Of a DNA stretch of 34,523 bases, positions 1 through 7,929 are shown in pieces; within the stretch, counting starts at the first letter, position 1; each line of letters opens with the position of its first letter. Under the pieces are notes generated by a model, which saw only the letters and a list, made by a program, of their open reading frames with translations, was not told where the DNA came from and ran no database searches. Both the position numbers and the translations under genes were made by a program. Origin of the DNA: Campylobacterales bacterium (lineage in GTDB: Bacteria > Campylobacterota > Campylobacteria > Campylobacterales > Sulfurimonadaceae); assembly GCA_016938175.1 (NCBI GenBank), contig JAFGVE010000025.1, positions 1 through 34,523 on the forward strand, written 5' to 3'.

Positions 1-240
1 GAGTGTATATTCACCTGCTTGATTTGTTGTATTGCTATCTTCATTTGCATCACAACTATTGTTTAGATTTACATCTACACATACTGTTGCTCCTGCTATG
101 AGACCATCTATCGCTACACCACTTGTTGTGTTTGCACTGCTTGCTGCTGTATCATCTGAACTACTGCCACACCCTGTTACCCCTAGTACTATCGCTGTAC
201 TCAAAGATAAAAAAGAACTCTTTACTAAGTAACTTTTCAT
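1..240 (-). CDS. Secreted lipoprotein, N-terminal part only
   Basis: The gene starts at 240 on the minus strand after an AGGAG ribosome site and runs off the left edge, so only 80 residues are visible. A short basic and hydrophobic leader ends in V-T-G-C, a lipobox, so Cys24 should be lipidated and the protein anchored in a membrane. A Ser/Thr/Asp/Asn-rich linker follows, then a segment with the pattern DGLIAGATVCVD...N.SCDANED...T.AGEY. This pattern is common at the start of repeated carboxypeptidase-regulatory-like or calcium-binding-like domains of large surface lipoproteins. The fragment shows neither the full length nor the function. Confidence 0.85.
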   Translation of the reverse strand, partial: MKSYLVKSSFLSLSTAIVLGVTGCGSSSDDTAASSANTTSGVAIDGLIAGATVCVDVNLNNSCDANEDSNTTNQAGEYTL

Positions 241-675
241 ACTTACTCCTAAAAAAAATTTAGGCATACTAGACTGAAAAAGCTCCTTTTACATTACAAA
301 ACATGTACATTTCTGTTACTTACAGTTATAAAAAAGTTACAAAAATATATCACTTCTCTCAATATTCCCCTAAATATAGTCCTATAAATTCCTCTAAAAA
401 TTCATAAGTTACGAAAAAAACTATTTTAGTGACATAGGTTTTTATTTAATTAGCTTATGTCTGTTGTCCTATTCATCCTTCTCCTGCTCTACTTTCTAAA
501 AATTTTCAACGGGGATTAAAAATATAATGCCCATGAACTTGTCATAACTTTGTCACTCTAAATGAGCAAACTTTTTTGGAAACATTCAGTAGATAAAATG
601 TGGACAAACCGAAACCTTTGCTTCAATATACTTCCACGTTCAAAACAGCATAAATATTAAAGGATTGAATTTTCA
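241..675. other. Gene-free 435-bp interval
   Basis: No convincing ORF is present on either strand. The stretch is very AT-rich with A/T runs. It must hold the promoter of the lipoprotein gene (leftward) and of the 676 gene (rightward), but no clear -10 stands out. Near 538-556 two TTGTCA elements follow each other 11 bases apart, which could be a regulator site. No RNA gene or strong hairpin was recognised. Confidence 0.5.
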
Positions 676-1041
676 ATGCAGCACGATATATGTAAACTTG
701 ATAGTACGTACTATATGACACAGCCACTGCTAATAGAACTTGAAAAGGTACAAGAAAACCTGAATCTAAACAATGGACGACTCATTCATCTCTGTTTATA
801 TGGTCAACTTCGCGATGATATCGTTGTCACATGTAAAACAGACAAACACATAGTCATCTGTTCAAAAGAGCTTATTGAAATCTCTTATAAGCCTCTAATC
901 ATCCAACTCAAAGATGCAACTATGAATACGATATGTAAATTTGTAATGAAAAAAATGGGTATAGAAAAATATGATTTACACTATAAAGAGCTAGAAGATA
1001 TACTCAAACACACATTTATAAGAAGTGGTGGCAGATACTAA
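676..1041 (+). CDS. Hypothetical protein, 121 aa
   Basis: I do not recognise this protein. It is a mixed alpha/beta sequence without signal peptide or membrane segment, so probably cytoplasmic. It has five cysteines scattered along its length and a basic C-terminus. AAAGGA lies about 12 bases before the ATG, a weak and distant ribosome site. It precedes two other small genes on the same strand, but an own promoter for the next gene at 1076-1084 suggests they are separate units. Coding status rests on the uninterrupted frame alone. Confidence 0.6.
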   Translation: MQHDICKLDSTYYMTQPLLIELEKVQENLNLNNGRLIHLCLYGQLRDDIVVTCKTDKHIVICSKELIEISYKPLIIQLKDATMNTICKFVMKKMGIEKYDLHYKELEDILKHTFIRSGGRY

Positions 1042-1075
1042 ATAAGTAATTTAATAAAGAAGATATAGACATTTT

Positions 1076-1084
1076 TGCTACAAT
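1076..1084 (+). promoter_or_regulatory. Extended -10 promoter of the HicB-like gene
   Basis: TGCTACAAT preceded by a T run matches an extended -10 (TGnTAnAAT). It predicts a start near 1091 and a leader of about 20 bases containing AAAAAGG. The same TTTTTGCTACAAT string occurs before trpB at 24950. Confidence 0.55.
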
Positions 1085-1110
1085 AAAAAAAACAAACAAA
1101 AAGGTTTTAT

Positions 1111-1407
1111 ATGCAATTGATTGCTTTTGTTTACTATGATGAAGAGAACAAAGAGTACGTCGCTTTAACGCCGGATATAGAGTTTTGTATAGCTTACGCG
1201 GAATCCGCGGAAGAAGCACTTGAGACGCTCATAGACATAGTGGAAGTAACACTTGAAGATGAGGCACTCCCTACAAATACACATGATTTACAATACTTTA
1301 CACAAGAGCTACTCAAGGAAATGGACATTCCTTTAGATGCCTCAAGCCATATACTAACAATAACTGAAGAGTCCGAACTATCTTACAATGTCGAGTGTAT
1401 GCAGTAA
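1111..1407 (+). CDS. HicB-like antitoxin-fold protein, no HicA partner
   Basis: The first half (residues 1-45) has the HicB-like pattern: a short beta strand, Y-x-A-L-T-P-D-I-E-F-C, then A-x-S-A-E-E-A-L-E-T-L as in the partially degraded RNase H fold of HicB/UPF0150 proteins. The second half, where many HicB antitoxins carry a DNA-binding domain, is acidic and shows no obvious helix-turn-helix. No HicA-like toxin with a double-stranded RNA-binding fold is adjacent. The next gene begins two bases after the stop, so the two are probably co-translated. It could be an orphan antitoxin or a non-toxin-related HicB-fold protein. Confidence 0.65.
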   Translation: MQLIAFVYYDEENKEYVALTPDIEFCIAYAESAEEALETLIDIVEVTLEDEALPTNTHDLQYFTQELLKEMDIPLDASSHILTITEESELSYNVECMQ

Positions 1408-1409
1408 AA

Positions 1410-1601
1410 ATGAGAGTCATACAAATAGAAAGTCTAGAAGTCCACTTAATAGGTAATCAAGCCTATGTCTACTCTGACTCAGAATCAGATGTACTTAACA
1501 TTGACAACATAGAATTTATGGAAAATCCTGAAGAGTCCATTTTAGACGAGATACGTTTCAAAAACAAAAAGTCGCTAATGGAACAACTTTCATTGCTTTA
1601 A
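1410..1601 (+). CDS. Small acidic hypothetical protein
   Basis: I do not recognise this 63-residue acidic protein. I chose the ATG at 1410, two bases after the previous stop, as a coupled start; an in-frame GTG at 1395 would add five residues and overlap the HicB-like gene. The sequence alternates hydrophobic and polar residues in its first half (beta-like) and ends with a short amphipathic helix. It has neither the size nor the basic character expected of a HicA toxin, so I do not call the pair a toxin-antitoxin system. It converges on the MidA-type gene eight bases away. Confidence 0.55.
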   Translation: MRVIQIESLEVHLIGNQAYVYSDSESDVLNIDNIEFMENPEESILDEIRFKNKKSLMEQLSLL

Positions 1602-1609
1602 AATAAATA

Positions 1610-2599
1610 CTAAGCTTTACGAAAACGTATCATCTTAAAACGCTCTCCTAAAAAGTTTGGCATTATAAGAATTTTTGCTTTTTCAAGTTCTTGCTGGTAA
1701 ATCTTCTCATCCGCATGTTTTTTCAACATCTCTAAGAGTTCAAGTAGACCCATTTCAACCAAAGCACTCATCTGTGCTTTGAGTTCTACAAAAGAAACCC
1801 CTGCCTCTTCAAAAGCATCTTTAACATGAGCAAACGTAACATCGTAGGTAATATCACTTTTTGCAAAAAGCTCTTTGTAATTTATATTTTCATCAAAAAA
1901 CGGATACACTTCGTGTTTTGTATAAATACGTAAAGAGAAGTCAGGTCGAGCTTGCATCTCTCCATAGTCAAAACTCATAAACTCAAAACTACTTGCAGTT
2001 GCAGCCATTTCCCGGGCAAACTCTTCATAACCGATAGCTATTTCACCTCTATCCTTATGATACTTTTCAGCCTTTCCAGTAACCCACTCATTTTCAATCT
2101 CAAAAATAACTTTCTCATCTTGAACTGTGGCAGTTTTTCCTTTGTAGTAGAGTTCGCAGGGAAAAGCGTCAAAAATCTCATTGGCAATGAAAAATGCACT
2201 CTCACATGAAAGTTCACTAAGTGACTTATAATGACTCAAGCAAACGGCGTCTCCAAAAGAGTCTTGAAAATACTCTTTTTGTTGCGTTTGCAGGGCATCA
2301 AAACGCTCGATTATGACAAAGTTAAAGCTACTAAGAAGTTCAGGTCTAAGAGTATAAATAAACTCACAAACATCAGCAAGGAAGTAACCATGATGTGCAC
2401 CAATTTCACAGATGCTTGCATCTGGCTTTAAAAAACCCTCATCTACAAGAGAAATAATATGCTTTGCTACAGTACCGCCAAAAAACTTGCTTGTGCTAAC
2501 GGCTGTATAAAAGTCACCCTCTTTACCTATAGCTTTGTATGTAGCATAGTAACCATCTTCGCCATAAAGCCACTTCGCCATATAGTCACTAAAGAGCAT
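1610..2599 (-). CDS. MidA/NDUFAF7-type SAM-dependent methyltransferase
   Basis: The 329-residue protein fits the SAM-dependent methyltransferase family Methyltransf_28 (MidA, mitochondrial NDUFAF7). The N-terminus has F.DYMAKWLYGEDGYY and GDFYTAVSTSKFFG, the family signature. C-E-I-G-A-H-H-G-Y-F near residues 64-73 is the SAM-binding glycine loop. NDUFAF7 methylates an arginine of complex I subunit NDUFS2. A protein arginine methyltransferase role here is inferred from the family, as the bacterial substrate is not shown by the sequence. It starts inside the argD stop (TAATG, one-base overlap), so translation is coupled. Confidence 0.85.
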   Translation of the reverse strand: MLFSDYMAKWLYGEDGYYATYKAIGKEGDFYTAVSTSKFFGGTVAKHIISLVDEGFLKPDASICEIGAHHGYFLADVCEFIYTLRPELLSSFNFVIIERFDALQTQQKEYFQDSFGDAVCLSHYKSLSELSCESAFFIANEIFDAFPCELYYKGKTATVQDEKVIFEIENEWVTGKAEKYHKDRGEIAIGYEEFAREMAATASSFEFMSFDYGEMQARPDFSLRIYTKHEVYPFFDENINYKELFAKSDITYDVTFAHVKDAFEEAGVSFVELKAQMSALVEMGLLELLEMLKKHADEKIYQQELEKAKILIMPNFLGERFKMIRFRKA

Positions 2600-3786
2600 T
2601 ATTGCTCCACAATTTTCATAGCATTTTCAAGTGCGATAAAGCCCTCATCTATTTCACTATTTGTGATAGTAAGTGCAGGTAAGAAACGTAAAGTATTTCT
2701 TCCTGCTTTAAGTACCATAACACCACTCTCTCTTGCAGCATTAAGTACTTTTGAAAGAGTCTCAGCATCTTTTACACGAAGTCCACACATAAGTCCAAGA
2801 CCCACTTTGTCTGTAAACGTAGTTTTGTGTCCTTCATAAAACTTCTCTAACCCCTCATTAAAATATGCAATAGTCGCATCAAGAGCACCGCTCTGTTTTG
2901 TCTCATTTAAAATATCTACAACTTCACAAATTGCCGTAGTACTCAAAAAATTCCCGCCAAATGTAGACCCATGGTCACCTGCACCTAAAACACCTTTGAG
3001 AGAAGTCATAACAACACCTACAGGAACACCACCACCTATGCCTTTTGCAAGAGTAATAATCTCAGGCTCAATTCCATAGAGTTGACTCGCTGTAAACTCC
3101 CCAGTTCTATATGCCCCAGTTTGTACCTCATCAACAATCAAAGGAATCTCTTTATCTTTTAAGAGTTTTGCCAGAGCTTGTACTTTAGCTTTATCTTGCG
3201 GTTGTACACCACCTTCACCTTGAATAAGCTCAATCATAACACCAGCAGTATGGTCATCTAAAAGTGCTTCAATAGAGTCAATATCATTTGCATAGACAAA
3301 ACCATCTGGAAAAGGTCCAAAATAGTTATGCATAGCCTCTTGACCAGTTGCCTTTACTGTCGTAATAGTACGTCCATGAAAAGAGTGTTGCAGTGTAATA
3401 ATTTTATAGCGTTTGATTGTACCATCACGCTCTCCATGTTTTCTAGCAATCTTAATGGCTCCTTCATTCGCTTCAGCCCCAGAGTTTGCGAAAAAACACT
3501 GCATATCATAACCACTTGTCTCAACAATCTTTTGTGCCGCTTTTGCCTGCGGTCCAATATGGTAAAGATTTGAGATATGTGTAATGTTTGAAAGTTGCTT
3601 ACAGATGGCATCATTAACACGCTTGTTTGCATGCCCAACACTTACAACAGCAATACCCGAAGTAAAATCTATATATTTTTTTCCATTAGCATCTGTAAGT
3701 CTTGCATTGTCTCCACTTACAAACTCTACATCTGCACGTGCATATGTAGGTAAAACGTACTTTTTATCTAATTCTTGAATATTCAT
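2599..3786 (-). CDS. argD: Acetylornithine aminotransferase
   Basis: This class-III PLP aminotransferase converts N-acetylglutamate semialdehyde to N-acetylornithine in arginine synthesis, and often also serves in lysine synthesis. Visible landmarks are YIDFTSGIAV near the N-terminus, FANSGAEANEGAIKIAR, SFHGRT, the VDEVQTG aspartate that holds PLP, and ITLAKGIGGG with the Schiff-base lysine, then GDHGSTFGGN. I start it at the ATG at 3786 (395 aa, usual length); a TTG at 3798 would add four residues. A TATAAT-like box lies in the spacer shared with the divergent gene at 3870. The other class-III enzymes (ornithine or GABA aminotransferase) fit less well. Confidence 0.92.
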   Translation of the reverse strand: MNIQELDKKYVLPTYARADVEFVSGDNARLTDANGKKYIDFTSGIAVVSVGHANKRVNDAICKQLSNITHISNLYHIGPQAKAAQKIVETSGYDMQCFFANSGAEANEGAIKIARKHGERDGTIKRYKIITLQHSFHGRTITTVKATGQEAMHNYFGPFPDGFVYANDIDSIEALLDDHTAGVMIELIQGEGGVQPQDKAKVQALAKLLKDKEIPLIVDEVQTGAYRTGEFTASQLYGIEPEIITLAKGIGGGVPVGVVMTSLKGVLGAGDHGSTFGGNFLSTTAICEVVDILNETKQSGALDATIAYFNEGLEKFYEGHKTTFTDKVGLGLMCGLRVKDAETLSKVLNAARESGVMVLKAGRNTLRFLPALTITNSEIDEGFIALENAMKIVEQ

Positions 3787-3853
3787 AAATCTGTCCAAAT
3801 TTAATTTTTAAAATTATATCGAAAGATTATAGAGTATAGAACCAAGTATTTTA

Positions 3854-3862
3854 TGTTAAAAT
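3854..3862 (+). promoter_or_regulatory. Extended -10 placed for a leaderless mRNA
   Basis: TGTTAAAAT (TG-n-TAAAAT) ends seven bases before the ATG at 3870, so transcription would start at or next to the A of the start codon. No Shine-Dalgarno precedes this ATG. Confidence 0.55.
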
Positions 3863-3869
3863 TTATCTA

Positions 3870-5579
3870 ATGAATAACATCTATACAAGAATACTCCTCT
3901 TTGCATTACTGTTAAGTACTTCTTTACAAGCTAATCTCAATCTTGTAAATGGTGTTAAAAAATATGACTCTTTTTCAATTCAGTATGTTTATGATGAAAA
4001 TAAAACACTCAACATTGATGACATAGTCATCCAAAAAAATATGCAAGAGATTCCAAATCAGTTTACAAAAGGTTATAAATACGGAAATGCATGGTTTAAA
4101 ATCGAACTCACTAATAAAAGCAAAAATGAAGAGTTTGTACTCTATTTTACAGAGTCTATTTGGTCACAAATTGATTTATACATACAAACAGACACAGGCT
4201 GGCGTATAGAACAAAATGGCTTAAATATTCCTCTAGAGAAACGTACAATAAAAGACAGTTCACCTGCTTTTGAACTCCATATACCAAAAGATGAGACACT
4301 TACACTTTATATAAAAGGAGAGACGATAGCAAGTCAGATTGGTCAATTTAAAATATTTACACAAGAAGAATACTTTAATCCATCGCGACTGAGACTCACC
4401 GATCTATATACAATCTATGCTGCTATTTTATTTGCATTCATTCTATTGAACTTATATAACTTTGTTATGACCAGAGAATATATTTACGGTTTGTATGTAG
4501 TTTATATAGGTACTTACATTATTTTCATATCCATGCACAGTGGTATATATATTAACTTCGGATTTCCAAATTGGACTGAAGGCTTGCATACCTTAGGACA
4601 GTTAACACTCTTAGCACTTATTTTATTTTCAAGCGAATTTTTGGAACTTAAGAAAACATACCCTACCATGCAACGTTTATTTAACTATTTGGCAGTTGGA
4701 GCTTTAATCTTTGCAATTATGCTCTCTCAAAATATTCCCTATGCTACTTTAGCAAGTAATATCTTTTTTTGTTCTGCTTTACTGAGTATAGTTGTTGTTG
4801 CAATACTTGTACTCAAAAGAGGCTTTAAAGGAGCCCAGTACTATCTTATTGCACTTATGCTCTACTTGCCATCTATGACACTCATGGCTATGAACTTTAA
4901 TGCCATGGTAGCAAATACGGATATAACACGTTACTCCTTTTTAGCTGGAGCATTTTTAGAGATATTTCTCTTTACACTGATTCTTACAAATAGGTACAAA
5001 TATATTAGTAAACTAAACGGTTCACTAAAAGAAAAAACCCAACAGCTACAAATAACACAAAAAAAACTTCAAGAAGAATCCATAACTGACTTTCTCACAG
5101 GTATCTACAATAGAAGACACTTTTCTAAACTGTGTCAAGAAGTCATTAGTAGAGCAAAAATGAGTGAAAATTTAGTTTCCTTTATCATCTTAGATATAGA
5201 CTACTTTAAAAAGTACAACGACACATATGGTCACTATAGTGGTGATAAAATTTTAAGACAAGTTGCACAGACAATCCAAGAGTCACTACAACGCTCGAAT
5301 GATTACTGCTTTCGATTGGGTGGTGAAGAGTTTGGAGTTATATTTGAAACAAAAACACAAAAACAAGCCTTACAACTTGCGCATAAACTACGCCAAAAAA
5401 TAGAAACACTTGAAATAGAACATAAAGAGAGTTCTGTTAGCCCTTACGTTACTATATCATTAGGCATCATCTGTAAACCTGCTCAAAACATTAAGGGTGA
5501 ATTCGAGCTCTATAAAGAAGCTGATGACCTTCTCTATAAAGCTAAAGAAAATGGACGTAATCAAGTTTGTTTTGACTGA
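3870..5579 (+). CDS. 7TM-DISM membrane sensor diguanylate cyclase (GGEEF)
   Basis: The 569-residue protein makes c-di-GMP from two GTP. It has a signal peptide (residues 1-21), a periplasmic 7TMR-DISMED2-type sensory domain (about 35-150) and seven membrane helices of the 7TMR-DISM type (about 175-375). A coiled-coil linker (about 380-405) leads into a GGDEF domain (about 410-567). The catalytic motif is GGEEF at 484-488, so it should be active. An RxxD inhibitory site (R475-D478) lies exactly five residues before it, predicting product feedback. The ligand may be a carbohydrate or other small molecule, as for this sensor class. It is divergent from argD and appears to be monocistronic and leaderless. 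Confidence 0.9.
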   Translation: MNNIYTRILLFALLLSTSLQANLNLVNGVKKYDSFSIQYVYDENKTLNIDDIVIQKNMQEIPNQFTKGYKYGNAWFKIELTNKSKNEEFVLYFTESIWSQIDLYIQTDTGWRIEQNGLNIPLEKRTIKDSSPAFELHIPKDETLTLYIKGETIASQIGQFKIFTQEEYFNPSRLRLTDLYTIYAAILFAFILLNLYNFVMTREYIYGLYVVYIGTYIIFISMHSGIYINFGFPNWTEGLHTLGQLTLLALILFSSEFLELKKTYPTMQRLFNYLAVGALIFAIMLSQNIPYATLASNIFFCSALLSIVVVAILVLKRGFKGAQYYLIALMLYLPSMTLMAMNFNAMVANTDITRYSFLAGAFLEIFLFTLILTNRYKYISKLNGSLKEKTQQLQITQKKLQEESITDFLTGIYNRRHFSKLCQEVISRAKMSENLVSFIILDIDYFKKYNDTYGHYSGDKILRQVAQTIQESLQRSNDYCFRLGGEEFGVIFETKTQKQALQLAHKLRQKIETLEIEHKESSVSPYVTISLGIICKPAQNIKGEFELYKEADDLLYKAKENGRNQVCFD

Positions 5580-5686
5580 TAACTTTATAACTGAATCTCT
5601 CTATCTATTTCACAATAGTATTTCCTACAAGAAATAAGACAACTCATTTCAAATAATTAAAATTAGCTTGAATTATAAAATTAATA

Positions 5687-5723
5687 CTAATGTAACACTC
5701 TAATGTTAAAGTTCATCTATAAT
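5687..5723 (+). promoter_or_regulatory. Promoter with tandem CTAATGT repeats before the uptake operon
   Basis: TATAAT at 5718-5723 is the -10 of the receptor operon. In place of a -35 there are two direct copies of CTAATGT (5687-5693 and 5700-5706), 13 bases apart, each followed by A/T-A. Tandem half-sites over the -35 are typical of activator-dependent promoters, for instance those of OmpR/PhoB-type regulators. No good Fur box was seen, though the AT-rich sequence makes that a weak negative. Confidence 0.45.
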
Positions 5724-5745
5724 TTTTTATAGGAACTTTTACACA

Positions 5746-7917
5746 ATGAAACAAAAGCTACACCTCTCTCTCATAACAACTTTAGCGATTAATGCTGTGG
5801 CATCTGATTTAGGAACAATTGAAGTTGAGTCTTCAACTATCGATGATAAATTTGCAAACAAAATGACTGAAGTATCTAGTACAGCGACACTCTCAGGTAA
5901 CGAAGTTGAAGCTTTTCATGCGCAAAACCTTGCTGATGTTCTCAATACACTTCCAGGTGTAACTGTAAGAAAAAATGAGGGTGACTCAAACAAAATACAT
6001 ATTCGTGGTATCGCTACTGAAGTGTATATGGGTGAGAAACCGGGTGTTGCCATAGTCATAGATGGTGTTCCAGTTCAAGAGCGAGCAGGAAGTGTCAACA
6101 TAGACCCTGACAACATCGCTTCCATCAAAGTTCTCAAAGGTGGGGCTTCCTATCTGTATGGTAATGATGCCTTAGCAGGTGCAATCATCATCACTACAAA
6201 AAGACCAAAAAACAAAAGTGAAGGTTTTGCAACAGTTGAGCAAGGAAGTTACGGCTATGCAAAGTATCTTGCCACTTATAACATTGCAGATGAGAACTTT
6301 GCAACAAATATTCAAGCAAGCTATAAAAAGAGTGATGGTTACTGGGATAACTCAGACTACTATACAAAATCTGTGAATGGAAAGTTTCAATACTATATAG
6401 ACGATACAAGTGACATAACATTTGGAGCGGATAAAACACTTAGGTATGAAAATGATACAGGTTCGATTACATATGCAGACTACAATCCAACTACGGGTGA
6501 ATATACAAACAATGTAGAAACAAACCCTAAAAGTTTTGGTGAGGTTGGATATGCCACAAAGTATGATATTGATTTAACAAAACTATTTCTTACATATTCA
6601 AAAGACTTTGATCATGGCGCTAATCTTATGGCACAAATATATCAATATGATGACACTACCGAAAACTTTAGTAGTCCATATGATAGCTCAACTCCTGCTG
6701 ATGGTGTTAATGATGATCACAAATACCTCTCACATGCACATACACTCCAAAGAGGTTTTAAGTCAGAATATAGACTCGATGGTAAGAGCAGTGCTGGAAT
6801 GCTTGGAGTTGACATTGCACGAAATGAAGAGGATAAAAAAAGTACATATAGAGTCAATTATTCAAGTGGATGGACAAGTAGTTCTATTGGTGATGTTGTG
6901 AGTGATACATCAAGTAAAGAAAATATTAATGCTGTTTATGGGGAGTTCAAATTTAAACCGATTACAAATTTTGTAGCAACGCTCAACGCTAGATATGACA
7001 ACATCAACTATGACTATAAAAATAACCTTGATAATGCTAGTGCACAAAAGAGCTTTGATGAACTCTCTTATAGAGCTGGTGCAACATTTAACTTACAAGA
7101 GAGACAAGTACTCTTTACAAGTATCTCAACCGGTTTTAGAGTACCGCTACTCTCAGAGCTTTATGCTGATGACATGGCTTCGTATGGTTCATATATCAAT
7201 AACCCAGATATTAAAACAGAGCATACGATTAACTATGAGATTGGAATTCGTCACAATATGGGTATTCTCTCTTATGAAGCTTCTATATTTGAGCTCAATC
7301 GAAATGATGTCATTGTCAGAGATAGTGGTAACTATGTCACAGATCCAACACAAGCTACTACATATGGTAACTTTGCAGATATACAAAACAGAGGTTTTGA
7401 ACTTGCAGTTAATACAGAAAAAAAGAAAAAGCTTTTTTTTGTATTTAATTATGCATATCTTGATTCTAAATATACACGTTTTGATAACTATAAACTCATA
7501 CTTGTAGACCAAGGTACTGGTAATGACTATGTAGAGGGTACATATAATCTCGATGGCAATAGAGTTCCTAGAACTTCAAACCACACATTTTTTATTGAAG
7601 GAAACTACAGAGTTACTCCAGCTCTTCTACTTACCGCAGACACTACCTATAGATCAGCACAATATGCAGATGATTTAAATGAGGTTGAAGTTGATGGCTA
7701 CACAATTGTAAACCTACGTGCAAAATATAATACAACAGTATCAAGTATAGACCTAGAGTTTTTTGCGCAAGTTGACAATCTCTTTGATAACCAATACTAC
7801 ATGATGCCTCGTCTTACAGGTGATAGAAATGAAGATGGTATCTATGATGTAAGAGATATGGGTCTTACTGTAAATCCAGGAAGAACACTTCTCGCTGGAC
7901 TCTCTGCAAGATTTTAA
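5746..7917 (+). CDS. TonB-dependent outer-membrane receptor
   Basis: The 723-residue protein has a signal peptide (residues 1-19), a TonB-box-like stretch (GTIEVESS, about 22-29) and a plug domain (about 45-150). The plug shows LADVLNTLPGVTVRK, IHIRGI, AIVIDGVPV and IKVLKGGASYLYGNDALAGAI. A long beta-barrel of alternating aromatic and polar residues ends in the terminal phenylalanine usual for barrel insertion (GLSARF). It should import a metal chelate or other scarce ligand across the outer membrane using TonB energy. The substrate cannot be read from the sequence. The next gene, a polyferredoxin, begins 13 bases downstream, and a TonB gene follows, so receptor and energiser are co-expressed. 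Confidence 0.92.
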   Translation: MKQKLHLSLITTLAINAVASDLGTIEVESSTIDDKFANKMTEVSSTATLSGNEVEAFHAQNLADVLNTLPGVTVRKNEGDSNKIHIRGIATEVYMGEKPGVAIVIDGVPVQERAGSVNIDPDNIASIKVLKGGASYLYGNDALAGAIIITTKRPKNKSEGFATVEQGSYGYAKYLATYNIADENFATNIQASYKKSDGYWDNSDYYTKSVNGKFQYYIDDTSDITFGADKTLRYENDTGSITYADYNPTTGEYTNNVETNPKSFGEVGYATKYDIDLTKLFLTYSKDFDHGANLMAQIYQYDDTTENFSSPYDSSTPADGVNDDHKYLSHAHTLQRGFKSEYRLDGKSSAGMLGVDIARNEEDKKSTYRVNYSSGWTSSSIGDVVSDTSSKENINAVYGEFKFKPITNFVATLNARYDNINYDYKNNLDNASAQKSFDELSYRAGATFNLQERQVLFTSISTGFRVPLLSELYADDMASYGSYINNPDIKTEHTINYEIGIRHNMGILSYEASIFELNRNDVIVRDSGNYVTDPTQATTYGNFADIQNRGFELAVNTEKKKKLFFVFNYAYLDSKYTRFDNYKLILVDQGTGNDYVEGTYNLDGNRVPRTSNHTFFIEGNYRVTPALLLTADTTYRSAQYADDLNEVEVDGYTIVNLRAKYNTTVSSIDLEFFAQVDNLFDNQYYMMPRLTGDRNEDGIYDVRDMGLTVNPGRTLLAGLSARF

Positions 7918-7929
7918 AAAGGAGAAAAC

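Noticed and set aside
1111..1601. A standard HicAB toxin-antitoxin pair
   Set aside because: The second protein is acidic and lacks the HicA sequence pattern.
2459..2839. 126-residue plus-strand ORF opposite argD and the methyltransferase gene
   Set aside because: It lies opposite two clear genes and has an erratic composition without any motif.
5640..5700. Possible Fur box before the TonB receptor
   Set aside because: The AT-rich stretch has only partial resemblance to GATAATGATAATCATTATC, and the tandem CTAATGT repeats are the clearer signal.
6995..7507. 170-residue ORF inside the TonB receptor gene
   Set aside because: Alternative frame of a clear outer-membrane receptor, rich in Met/Ile/Leu as expected for a shifted frame.
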